6,809 bases of DNA from CAYLZW01 sp964388085 (GTDB lineage Bacteria > Myxococcota > UBA727 > CAYLZW01), in the NCBI GenBank assembly GCA_964388085.1, contig CAYLZW010000302.1:1-6809 (forward strand), read 5' to 3'. Below are positions 1 through 6,055 of the stretch, piece by piece. The notes below the pieces were generated by a model that ran no database searches, had not been told where the DNA came from, and worked only from the letters and a program-made list of their open reading frames with translations. Positions within the stretch are counted from its first letter, which is position 1, and each line of letters starts with the position of its first letter. Made by a program: the position numbers and the translations under genes.

Positions 1-1043
1 GTCTGGATGTCGGTGATGCGCCGCTCCATGGTGCGCACGAGGCGGTGCAGGTCGATGGCGACGCCGCGGAAGCCCATCTCCGCCTTGAGCTCGTCGCTGA
101 CCCGCGAGAGGCCGCCGCGCGCGAGCACGAGCTCGCCGACGATGCCCATGAGGTCGTCGAGCTTCTTGATGTCGACGCGGACGGTGTCGGCCACCTGCCG
201 CACCGAGTCGAGGCCGAGCGCGTCCTCGCTGTCGTCCCCTGACCCGCGCAGGCTCGCCGCCATGGGCTCGCGCACCACCTCGCGATCGATGCGCTCGGTG
301 CGATAGCGGCCACCCGCGAGCTCGCCGATGCTCGCCCGCAGCGCCTCGAGCGTAGCGCCGGACGCGAACACGACGTCGAAGTTGATGCCGTCGCCGGAGT
401 CGTCGGCGGAGGGCAGCGTCGTCAGCACCTCGCCGACGTCGTTCAACAGCCCGTTCAGCGCGCCGAGATCCTGCTCGAAGGTCTCGAGCGGCAGCGGCGC
501 GTGCACGAGGTAGATGGGCCGCCGATCGCGCAGGTTCTGGGTGAGCCGGTGCTCCTCGTACTCGGTCAGCACCGAGAGGGACTCGCGCGGGAGCGTGAGC
601 GCGTCGAAGATGCTGCCGTCGCTCACGGCGCCGCTGCCCTCGGCCGCCTCCTCGATGCGGCGCGTGAGCGAGCCGAGCGTGGACTCGTCGGGCTCGACGC
701 CGTTCGCGACGTCCTTCAGGAGCCGCGCGAACGCGTCGGTGCACGAGTACAACAGCTGCATGAGCGCGTCGTCGAGCACCAGGCGACCGAGCCGCAGGCC
801 GTCGAGCAGCGTCTCCATGTGGTGCGCGAGGCGGCTGATGACGGAGACGCCGAACATGCCGGCGAGGCCCTTCAGCGAGTGGGCGGCGCGGAACACCTCG
901 TTCAAGCGGCCCGGGCTCGGCGCCCCGCGCGCGCGCTGTTCGTCGATGGCGGCGAAGCCGGCCGCGAGCGCGTCCGTGATCTCGCCGGCCTCGGCGAGAA
1001 ACTCGCGCGCGGAGCTCTCGGAGAGGCGCCCTTCGTCGGTCAA
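1..1043 (-). CDS. cheA: CheA-type chemotaxis histidine kinase, N-terminal part (cut by window edge)
   Basis: Autophosphorylating kinase of a chemosensory pathway, expected to act in the cytoplasm at a receptor array and pass phosphate to a CheY-type regulator. I translated 347 residues; the frame has no stop and runs off the left edge. Residues 1-130 are an Hpt (P1) domain with the motif AAHSLKG, putting the phospho-accepting histidine at residue 55. Residues about 175-245 look like a ferredoxin-fold P2-type domain (inference). From about 280 the P3 dimerisation helix begins, with the family-typical stretch VDIKKLDDLMGIVGELVLAR. The ATPase and CheW-like domains would lie outside the window. 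The TTG start at 1043-1041 is chosen because GGAGG lies nine bases upstream and the Hpt domain begins just after it. TTG overlaps the TGA stop of the upstream regulator (TTGA), indicating translational coupling. The family call is secure; the specific pathway is unknown. Confidence 0.93.
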   Translation of the reverse strand, partial: MTDEGRLSESSAREFLAEAGEITDALAAGFAAIDEQRARGAPSPGRLNEVFRAAHSLKGLAGMFGVSVISRLAHHMETLLDGLRLGRLVLDDALMQLLYSCTDAFARLLKDVANGVEPDESTLGSLTRRIEEAAEGSGAVSDGSIFDALTLPRESLSVLTEYEEHRLTQNLRDRRPIYLVHAPLPLETFEQDLGALNGLLNDVGEVLTTLPSADDSGDGINFDVVFASGATLEALRASIGELAGGRYRTERIDREVVREPMAASLRGSGDDSEDALGLDSVRQVADTVRVDIKKLDDLMGIVGELVLARGGLSRVSDELKAEMGFRGVAIDLHRLVRTMERRITDIQ

Positions 1044-1423
1044 AGCGTAGCGCCTCCGAAGCCGGCGAGCGCTGTGACGAGGGAGTCCTTCGTCACCGGC
1101 TTCTCGAGGAACGACGACGCGCCCTGCTCGATGGCCTTCTCGTGATCCCGCGGGGAGACCTGCGTCGAGACGATGAAGGCGCGCGCCCCCTCGGGCCTGC
1201 GCTGCTGCCAGAACGAGAGCACCTCGAGGCCGTGCAGGTCGGGCATGTGCAGGTCCACGAGCAGCACCGTGACGTCACCGCCGGCGATCACCTTGAGCGC
1301 CGCGGCGCCGTTCTCCGCCACCTGCACGGGCAGCGAGAGCCCGAGCTCCTCGAGGGCCGCTTCGAGGGCGAGCGTCCCGAGCTCGCGGGCGGCGGGGGAG
1401 TCGTCGACGATCAACGCGCGCAT
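1040..1423 (-). CDS. Single-domain CheY-like response regulator
   Basis: A 127-residue receiver domain with no output domain, probably phosphorylated by the CheA encoded directly after it. Visible family hallmarks are the acidic pair D7-D8 in IVDDSP, the phospho-acceptor D57 in VDLHMPDLHG, the Ser86/Thr87 switch position at the end of strand 4 (IVST), and the conserved Lys108 in LEKPV. Length matches the usual receiver of about 120-130 residues. The ATG at 1423-1421 is chosen because GGAGG (1433-1429) sits five bases before it. A TTG at 1435 and a GTG at 1426 are in frame, but the TTG overlaps the Shine-Dalgarno itself. The stop overlaps the cheA start by four bases. The gene follows lipoprotein A after 121 bases. 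It could serve as the pathway's output regulator or as a phosphate sink; sequence alone cannot tell which. Confidence 0.93.
   Translation of the reverse strand: MRALIVDDSPAARELGTLALEAALEELGLSLPVQVAENGAAALKVIAGGDVTVLLVDLHMPDLHGLEVLSFWQQRRPEGARAFIVSTQVSPRDHEKAIEQGASSFLEKPVTKDSLVTALAGFGGATL
1053..1057 (-). promoter_or_regulatory. Shine-Dalgarno site for the cheA TTG start
   Basis: The minus strand reads GGAGG here, nine bases before TTG at 1043-1041. It lies inside the 3' end of the response regulator gene. It decides the otherwise ambiguous CheA start and supports coupled translation of the two genes. Confidence 0.65.
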
Positions 1424-1428
1424 CACCG

Positions 1429-1433
1429 CCTCC
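1429..1433 (-). promoter_or_regulatory. Shine-Dalgarno site for the response regulator
   Basis: GGAGG on the minus strand, five bases before ATG at 1423-1421. It selects this ATG over the in-frame TTG at 1435, which overlaps the site, and the GTG at 1426. Confidence 0.6.
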
Positions 1434-1459
1434 AATGGCTGGCTCGAACCTAGCGCAAT

Positions 1460-1496
1460 CCGATCGCGCGTGCGCGCGTGCGTCCGAGCGGATCGG
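1460..1496. repeat. Inverted repeat with alternating CG/TG core in the lipoprotein A-regulator gap
   Basis: Six-base arms CCGATC (1460-1465) and GATCGG (1491-1496) flank 25 bases. Bases 1465-1482 of this interval alternate strictly pyrimidine-purine (CGCGCGTG type). The 121-base gap 1424-1544 holds no gene. On the minus strand no T-run follows the arms, so it is not a standard terminator, and I see no convincing promoter boxes. Such short arms can arise by chance in GC-rich DNA. Confidence 0.3.
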
Positions 1497-1544
1497 CATG
1501 GAGCGCCGCGCGCAGAGCAGCGTGCTCACGGCGAGCTGCGTACT

Positions 1545-2669
1545 TCACTGGCGCAGCGAGTCCGGCAGGCACATGGAGACCTGGTTCCAAGGGAAGCCGA
1601 ACGTCGCCGTGTTCGGCGCCCCACACGTCGTCCCGGGGAAGGTGTCGCAGTTGCCTCCCGTCCCGCCCTGACAGTCGGGGAAGCAGAAGCCCCCCGCCTC
1701 GAGGTAGCTCTGCGGCGGGTTGAAGAGCAGGAAGCCGTTGGCGTCCTCGAGGTTCGGGTCGTAGGGGTTGCCGTGGCCAAAGGTGAAGCCGGCCTGGCAG
1801 GCAAAGCCCGTGCGGCAGCCGCTCGCCGGGTCGAGCGGCTGCTCCGCGTTGGGCTTGCAGGGCTGCGCGCAGAAGCCGGTCGAGTTGGCGGGGAGCTGTC
1901 GGTTCACCGCCTCGAGCAGGTCGCCCTGGATGCAGACGGACTCCACCTGGCAGTCGCGTGTGTCGTTGCACGGCTCGCCCGGCCCCGCGAGGCCGCCGCC
2001 CGGGTTCGCCTGGCACGTCCCCGACGGGACGTCGCAGTAGGAGCTGCCGGCGAGGTCGCTGGCGTACAGATGCAGCGCGATGACCTCGGGCTGGTTCGGG
2101 CGCTGCAGTTGTCCGCTGCGGATACACTCGGGGAAGTCGAGCGTGCAGCCGCGCACGCAGGTCGGGCCGACGTCGAAGAAGCGCGTGTCACACGTGTAGC
2201 CGGCGCGGCCGCACTCGGCGCCCTGGCTGCAGCTGCGCAGGCAGACGGCGAGGTTCGTGTCGAACACCTTCAGCTCGGTGCCGGCGGGGCACGCGGGCGG
2301 CGCCGCCAGCGTGCCGATGAGCGTGCAGTAGCCCTCGTCGACGCCGTCGTCGCGGTAGATCGTGAACTGATCTTCCCAGATGTGCTTGGTGAAGTTCTGC
2401 GTCGTGTTGCTGGCGGGAAAGGGAACGTACAGCCCGTCGAAGGTGACGATCAGGCACGAGAGCCCGGCCGCACACGTGTTGCTCGGGTTGGCGCCGTCGT
2501 TCATGTACTCGCACTTGGTGCCGATGTCGGCGGCGGTGGGCCCGACCACCGGGGGACCAGCGTCGGGGAAGATGCCGCCGTCGAAGCCGCCGGACCCGCC
2601 CGGGCATCCGAGCGAGAAGGCGAGCGTAGCGAAGAGGGCCGCGAGGGGACGGAGAGACGTGCGCATCAT
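1545..2669 (-). CDS. Cysteine-rich secreted lipoprotein A, function unknown
   Basis: A 374-residue predicted lipoprotein. Residues 1-21 form a signal peptide (Arg3 and Arg7, then a hydrophobic run) ending in lipobox FSLGC with lipidated Cys22. Residue +2 is Pro, not the Asp that retains lipoproteins in the inner membrane of E. coli. A short Gly/Asp/Pro linker follows, including FPDAGPP, then a cysteine-rich body starting at Cys53. I count 26 cysteines besides Cys22. Four C-x3-C pairs (143/147, 171/175, 267/271, 329/333) recur, and residues 234-271 match the module of lipoproteins B and C. Residues 73-114, free of Cys and rich in aromatics, look inserted. ATG at 2669 is chosen because it places the signal peptide at the N terminus and GAGG lies 11 bases upstream; an in-frame GTG at 2705 adds 12 charged residues. 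The gene lies 63 bases after lipoprotein B. I do not recognise a characterised family; disulfide bonding is inferred. Confidence 0.85.
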   Translation of the reverse strand: MMRTSLRPLAALFATLAFSLGCPGGSGGFDGGIFPDAGPPVVGPTAADIGTKCEYMNDGANPSNTCAAGLSCLIVTFDGLYVPFPASNTTQNFTKHIWEDQFTIYRDDGVDEGYCTLIGTLAAPPACPAGTELKVFDTNLAVCLRSCSQGAECGRAGYTCDTRFFDVGPTCVRGCTLDFPECIRSGQLQRPNQPEVIALHLYASDLAGSSYCDVPSGTCQANPGGGLAGPGEPCNDTRDCQVESVCIQGDLLEAVNRQLPANSTGFCAQPCKPNAEQPLDPASGCRTGFACQAGFTFGHGNPYDPNLEDANGFLLFNPPQSYLEAGGFCFPDCQGGTGGNCDTFPGTTCGAPNTATFGFPWNQVSMCLPDSLRQ

Positions 2670-2732
2670 CGCTGATGGTGCCTCACGAACCCTCGCCTTC
2701 GCCACCCCGCCGCATCGAACGTCGGGCGAGCG

Positions 2733-4316
2733 TCAGACCGGGTCGCGGCAGACGTGAACGGTAGGGAGCAGGCGGCCCGTGGGATCAGCGGCGCACTCCA
2801 TACCCGCGGGGCAGGCGAGATCGACCGGCGCGCCCGTCGTGGAGTCCGGATAGCGGCAGAGGTACTGGCAGGTGTCGGCCGCGCAGACGGCGAACGCGTT
2901 ACCCTCGCTCTCCTGGCCCGGAGCGGGGGCGCAGTAGAGGTCCGCGTCCTCGTCACAGGCGCCGCCCTCGGCGACCAGCGTGCCGCATACGCCCTCGAGC
3001 GCGTTGTCGAGAAAGGCCACGCAGCTCTCGCCCACGGCGCACGCGCAGCTCCCGCCGGGGCAGTCGGCGAACGCGCAGCGCTTCTTACAGATGGAGTCGT
3101 CGCTCAGGTTGACGCAGACACCGGCGACGTCCCCGCAGACGATCTCGAGCGGGTCGCAGCCGCGCGCGCCGCGCGGGAGCTCCGAGAGGCAGCGCGCGTC
3201 GACGACCACCGGGTCGGCGTCGATGTCGTAGCAGCCGCCGGTCTCGCAGGTGGCGTCGCCGTCCGCCGTGCAGTCCTCGAGACAGGAGCCGAAGCCGGCC
3301 GTGTGCTTGGCGGGGTCGTGGATGCAGTCGAATCCCGCGGCGCACGTGAGCGCGATGACCGGCGTCGTCGTGCCGTCGGTGCAGGCCTCGCCCTGGCCGA
3401 GGTTCGTCGTGGGCAAGCAGAAGCCGTCGTCGACCTCGCCGAAGCAGGCGTGGCCCGGGAGGCCGCTGCAGATCGGGTCGCCCGTGCCCGGCGCGTCACA
3501 GCGGAGGCGGCAGGTGCCGACGCCGAGGCCGTCGATGAGGCAGGTCGCGTCCCCCTCGCAGAACACGCCCCCGCCGATGGGATCGCACGCCTCTCCCGCC
3601 TGCGCGGCCGCGCCGCAGTAACCGCTGCTCGTCATCAGATTGATGACGACACAGGTGTCGGCGCCACACGCGCTCGTCGAGCAGCTGCTGCCGGTCTGGC
3701 AGGTACAAGGCGTCCGGCAGACACCGCCCAGCGGCGCGTCGTCGTCGGGAATGCAGACGCCCTCGCCCGCGCAGAGCAGCAGCTGCTCGGGATCACAGCC
3801 GGCGCCCTCCGCGACCTCGGTCGCGCACGCGAGGGAGGGCTCCTCGTCGGAGCCGAAGCTCGCGCACGTGCCGCCGCCGGCGCAGGCCTGCCCCTCGGTG
3901 GCGCAGGGACGCGCGCAGGTGCCCGCCCCGCTCACGAAATAGGGCGCACACACGAGCCCGTCTTCACAGACCGCGCCGGCCGCTTCGTAGCAGGGGCCGA
4001 GCTCGGCGCTCGTGAGCACGACGACGACGTCAGGTCCGGCGTCCACGGGCGCGCCGGCGTCCGGCAGGGGGCCGCTGTCTACTCCGGGCCCGGCGTCGAG
4101 CGAGCCGCCGTCGAGCGGTTCGGGCCCGCCGTCGTCGTCGTGCGGGCCTTCTCCCGCGTCATGGAGCGGCGGCAGACCGCTGTCCCGCAGCGGCGGCAGG
4201 AAGCCGTCCGGCCGCCCGTCACCGGCGTCCTGCAGGTCGATGGGCGGCGGCGTGCAGCCGAGCGCGCTCGCGAGCACGAGCGGGATCAGGAAGCTGATGT
4301 GAACGAAGCGGGCCAT
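2733..4316 (-). CDS. Cysteine-rich secreted lipoprotein B with six tandem cysteine modules
   Basis: A 527-residue predicted lipoprotein and the longest intact gene here. The signal peptide ends in lipobox SALGC with Cys21 and +2 Thr. Residues 22 to about 96 are a low-complexity linker rich in Asp, Ala, Gly and Pro with several DAG motifs, probably a flexible spacer. Residues 109-523 carry 52 cysteines by my count, in six modules: 109-138, 174-204, 244-273, 312-349, 387-414 and 454-487. Five follow C-x(6-12)-C-x(5-6)-C-x(8-13)-C-x3-C; the last has altered spacing. There is no recognisable enzyme motif. ATG at 4316 is directly followed by the signal peptide; a G-rich run (GGTGGGGG) nine bases upstream may serve as ribosome site. 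The gene lies downstream of a terminator and so probably has its own promoter, although I could not pick one out. It could be an adhesin, inhibitor or structural surface protein; these are guesses. Confidence 0.88.
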   Translation of the reverse strand: MARFVHISFLIPLVLASALGCTPPPIDLQDAGDGRPDGFLPPLRDSGLPPLHDAGEGPHDDDGGPEPLDGGSLDAGPGVDSGPLPDAGAPVDAGPDVVVVLTSAELGPCYEAAGAVCEDGLVCAPYFVSGAGTCARPCATEGQACAGGGTCASFGSDEEPSLACATEVAEGAGCDPEQLLLCAGEGVCIPDDDAPLGGVCRTPCTCQTGSSCSTSACGADTCVVINLMTSSGYCGAAAQAGEACDPIGGGVFCEGDATCLIDGLGVGTCRLRCDAPGTGDPICSGLPGHACFGEVDDGFCLPTTNLGQGEACTDGTTTPVIALTCAAGFDCIHDPAKHTAGFGSCLEDCTADGDATCETGGCYDIDADPVVVDARCLSELPRGARGCDPLEIVCGDVAGVCVNLSDDSICKKRCAFADCPGGSCACAVGESCVAFLDNALEGVCGTLVAEGGACDEDADLYCAPAPGQESEGNAFAVCAADTCQYLCRYPDSTTGAPVDLACPAGMECAADPTGRLLPTVHVCRDPV

Positions 4317-4416
4317 GGCTCTCGACCCCCACCTGAGCGAGTGAATGGCGGCTATCGGTCATTCGAGGAAGGGGCAAGGGAGGCCCGGAGCGCAATCCAC
4401 GCGAAACAACACCGGC

Positions 4417-4451
4417 AAAACGCGACGAGGGCGGAGTCGCCTCCGCCCTCG
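4417..4451 (-). terminator. Intrinsic terminator after lipoprotein C
   Basis: Read on the minus strand, a perfect 11-base-pair GC-rich stem (arms 4451-4441 and 4436-4426) closes a four-base loop, followed five bases later by TTTT (4420-4417). It begins 28 bases past the lipoprotein C stop. The T-run is short, as often in GC-rich genomes. It should end most transcription before lipoprotein B. Confidence 0.7.
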
Positions 4452-4479
4452 CCTTCACATCGTCAGGAGACGAGGTGCA

Positions 4480-5862
4480 TCAGTTCGCGTCGGTGACGCC
4501 CGCGTCCTCGGCGCCCGCGTCGACCTCGTCGTCGCCACCCGCGTCGACCTCGTCGCCGCCGGCGTCGGGCTCGTCGCCACCGGCGTCGACCTCGGGGCCG
4601 CCGTCGGTTTCGGCAACGGCAGGCTCGCAGGAGCCGAGCGGCGCGATGCAGAGGCCGATGGTGATCGGGTTCCCGGTGGCGTCCGTGACTTCGACATCGA
4701 TGCACTCGTAGTCACCGGCGCCACACTCCGCCTCGCACGGCTCATCCTCCGTGCAGTTGGCCGAGGAGCACTCCTTGATGCCGAAGCGCGCGCTGTCGTC
4801 GTCGATGCCGGGGCCCACGAGGAGCTCACGCGAGGCGTCGAGCGTGCACTCCCAGCCAGTGTTGCAGCCGAACGACTCACCGGCCTCCTTCGTGGCGATG
4901 GTGCCGTCCTGGTTGTCGTCGGTGTCGGGCGTGCTGCAGATCGCGAGGCAGAGACCGTCGTTGGGCGCGGTGTCGCCGAACACGCCGGCGATGCACGCGC
5001 CAAGGCCTTCCTCGTCGCTGGCCACCATCGAGTCGTCGCAGAACGCGTGGCCCTCGACGCTGTTGCAGATGAACTCATTGGGGACGCCGCCGGGAACGAG
5101 CTGAGACGCCGCGATCGGCGGGGTGGGGGTCGCGCACTGACCAGGGATCGACGCGCAGATGCCCTTGCCCTCGTCGCTGGTCGTCGTCTGCCAGCAGTCG
5201 AAGCCGCCGGCGGCGTCGCACTCGCAGCCCGTGCCGCCCTCCTCGCAGTTCGCGACGGTGCAGACGAGGCTCTCCTCGGGGTTCGCCGGATCCGGCTCGA
5301 TCCCCTGGAACAGGCCGCTCGGCGACATCATGCAGCGCTCGTCGCCCCCGCACTGCGCGTCGGCGTTGTCGGCGTCCAGATCGCAGGTGACCTTGCAGTT
5401 GAAGTCCACGCCGATGACGACGTCATCGTCGTCTCGCTCGACATTCGTCAGCAGGCACGACATGTCGTCCGCGCAGGCGTCGGGATCGAGGAACGCCTGG
5501 CAGGCGCCGTCCCGCGTGGCCTGAAGGGTAAGGCAGGCCTCGCCAAGGGTGCCGGTCGCGTCGATGGGAGCGTCCTGGCAGCTCTTGCCCGAGGGGCACG
5601 TCTGTCCGGCCGAGCAGTCGACGCGGCAGACGCCGGCCGTCGCGGTGCTCGGCACGCAGAGGAGGCCGGTCTCACAAGCGCCCGCGTTGGACGGGTTGCA
5701 GGGGTCGCCCTCGACGCCCGGCTGGGGGTCGCCTTCGCCCTCGCCTTCGCCTTCGCCGCCCGCGTCCTCGACGCCGGCGTCGCCGGTCTCGGTGGGGGTA
5801 CACGCGCCCATTACGAACATGCCGCACGTAGCGACGAAGACACCGATGAGAAGCTTCTGCAT
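4480..5862 (-). CDS. Cysteine-rich secreted lipoprotein C with acidic repeat tail
   Basis: A 460-residue predicted lipoprotein. The signal peptide ends in lipobox VMGAC with Cys21 and +2 Thr. A spacer with DAG motifs and a Gly-Glu repeat (GEGEGEGEG) follows. The body, residues 55-412, has 36 cysteines besides Cys21 by my count. Residues 55-83 match the module of lipoprotein B exactly (C-x7-C-x5-C-x9-C-x3-C); two looser copies follow. The last 48 residues (413-460) lack cysteine, Lys and Arg, contain 18 acidic residues, and carry four seven-residue repeats around EVDAGG. ATG at 5862 is chosen because it opens the signal peptide; the in-frame GTG at 5946 would add 28 non-hydrophobic residues and lies inside an inverted repeat. 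The Shine-Dalgarno match is poor (GGGT). The gene is separated from ribD by 193 bases and followed by a terminator, so is probably its own unit. No known family is recognised; the acidic tail might bind cations (speculation). Confidence 0.87.
   Translation of the reverse strand: MQKLLIGVFVATCGMFVMGACTPTETGDAGVEDAGGEGEGEGEGDPQPGVEGDPCNPSNAGACETGLLCVPSTATAGVCRVDCSAGQTCPSGKSCQDAPIDATGTLGEACLTLQATRDGACQAFLDPDACADDMSCLLTNVERDDDDVVIGVDFNCKVTCDLDADNADAQCGGDERCMMSPSGLFQGIEPDPANPEESLVCTVANCEEGGTGCECDAAGGFDCWQTTTSDEGKGICASIPGQCATPTPPIAASQLVPGGVPNEFICNSVEGHAFCDDSMVASDEEGLGACIAGVFGDTAPNDGLCLAICSTPDTDDNQDGTIATKEAGESFGCNTGWECTLDASRELLVGPGIDDDSARFGIKECSSANCTEDEPCEAECGAGDYECIDVEVTDATGNPITIGLCIAPLGSCEPAVAETDGGPEVDAGGDEPDAGGDEVDAGGDDEVDAGAEDAGVTDAN
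4510..4596 (-). repeat. 21-base tandem repeat coding the acidic tail
   Basis: Four imperfect 21-base units (4510-4530, 4534-4554, 4555-4575, 4576-4596), with one extra codon at 4531-4533, encode seven-residue repeats of the type DEVDAGG/DEPDAGG at the C terminus of lipoprotein C. Unit length is a multiple of three, so copy number could change without shifting the frame. Confidence 0.8.
5734..5757 (-). repeat. Hexamer repeat coding a Gly-Glu spacer
   Basis: Four copies of TTCGCC (one reading CTCGCC) on the plus strand encode alternating Gly-Glu just after the lipobox of lipoprotein C. Such spacers are familiar in myxobacterial lipoproteins (established knowledge); their length may vary by slippage. 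Confidence 0.75.
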
Positions 5863-5933
5863 GAGTCTACCCGAGGTCAAATGGTCTGAATCGTGAGGGA
5901 CAAAAAGGAACGCAGGAGATCTGTGAGCGGGCC

Positions 5934-5978
5934 GGTGCTCTGGCACGGCAGCGCGTCAGCCGCGCACCGTAGAGCACC
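5934..5978. repeat. Nested inverted repeat in the ribD-lipoprotein C gap
   Basis: Plus-strand arms GGTGCTCT (5934-5941) and AGAGCACC (5971-5978) pair perfectly over eight bases. Inside them ACGG (5945-5948) pairs with CCGT (5967-5970), and GCGCG (5951-5955) pairs with CGCGC (5961-5965) around a five-base loop TCAGC. Together they form one 45-base hairpin with small bulges. On the minus strand the nearest T-run (5906-5902) is 27 bases past the stem, too far for an ordinary intrinsic terminator. It may be an RNA structure in the ribD 3' or lipoprotein C 5' untranslated region, or a protein-binding site. Confidence 0.6.
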
Positions 5979-5979
5979 C

Positions 5980-6010
5980 GTCCGGGTGGTCAACCACCGA
6001 AACCACGGAC
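5980..6010. repeat. Second inverted repeat beside the first in the same gap
   Basis: GGTGGT and ACCACC (5985-5998) form a near-perfect 14-base palindrome. It is enclosed by GTCCG (5980-5984) and CGGAC (6006-6010), with seven unpaired bases on one side, giving a ten-base-pair helix with a one-sided bulge. It lies one base from the repeat at 5934-5978, so two stem-loops stand back to back. The palindrome could equally be an operator. The rest of the 193-base gap 5863-6055 holds no gene and no promoter I can call with confidence. Confidence 0.5.
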
Positions 6011-6055
6011 TCGGGGGGTTTGCCTCAGGATCTTCGCTTCCGCAACGGTCGCCGG

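Noticed and set aside
501..1145. Plus-strand open frames opposite cheA, 214 and 178 codons
   Set aside because: The minus strand encodes an unambiguous Hpt and P3 CheA sequence, and the plus-strand products show no motif.
1173..2675. Long open frame on the plus strand, 500 codons, opposite lipoprotein A and the regulator
   Set aside because: Ala/Arg/Val-rich translation with no motif. Such antisense frames are common in GC-rich DNA, and both opposing genes have clear family or export signals.
2670..2705. Longer form of lipoprotein A starting at GTG 2705
   Set aside because: It adds a charged stretch before the signal peptide and lacks a ribosome site; ATG at 2669 has GAGG upstream.
2670..2732. 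Terminator between lipoproteins B and A
   Set aside because: Only a six-base CTCGCC/GGCGAG pairing with a 27-base loop and no T-run.
2754..4496. Long open frame on the plus strand, 580 codons, opposite lipoprotein B
   Set aside because: It mirrors lipoprotein B and is rich in Ala, Arg and Val; the cysteine codons of B read as Ala. No signal peptide, domain or ribosome site.
4345..5889. Long open frame on the plus strand, 514 codons, opposite lipoprotein C
   Set aside because: Antisense shadow of lipoprotein C. Its apparent repeats are the complement of the Asp-Ala-Gly and Gly-Glu repeats.
5863..5946. Longer form of lipoprotein C starting at GTG 5946
   Set aside because: It would bury the signal peptide 28 residues inside the protein, and the start codon lies within the inverted repeat.
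5940..5955. Sigma-54 promoter suggested by TGGCACGG on the plus strand
   Set aside because: The downstream TTGC element is missing at the required spacing, and no plus-strand gene follows.
5931..6010. tRNA gene suggested by stacked stems
   Set aside because: No T-loop GGTTCGA-type sequence, no anticodon arm of the right size and no acceptor pairing.
5863..6055. FMN riboswitch in the gap next to ribD
   Set aside because: The gap lies after ribD, and the conserved FMN-element core segments are not seen; only generic GC-rich stems are present.
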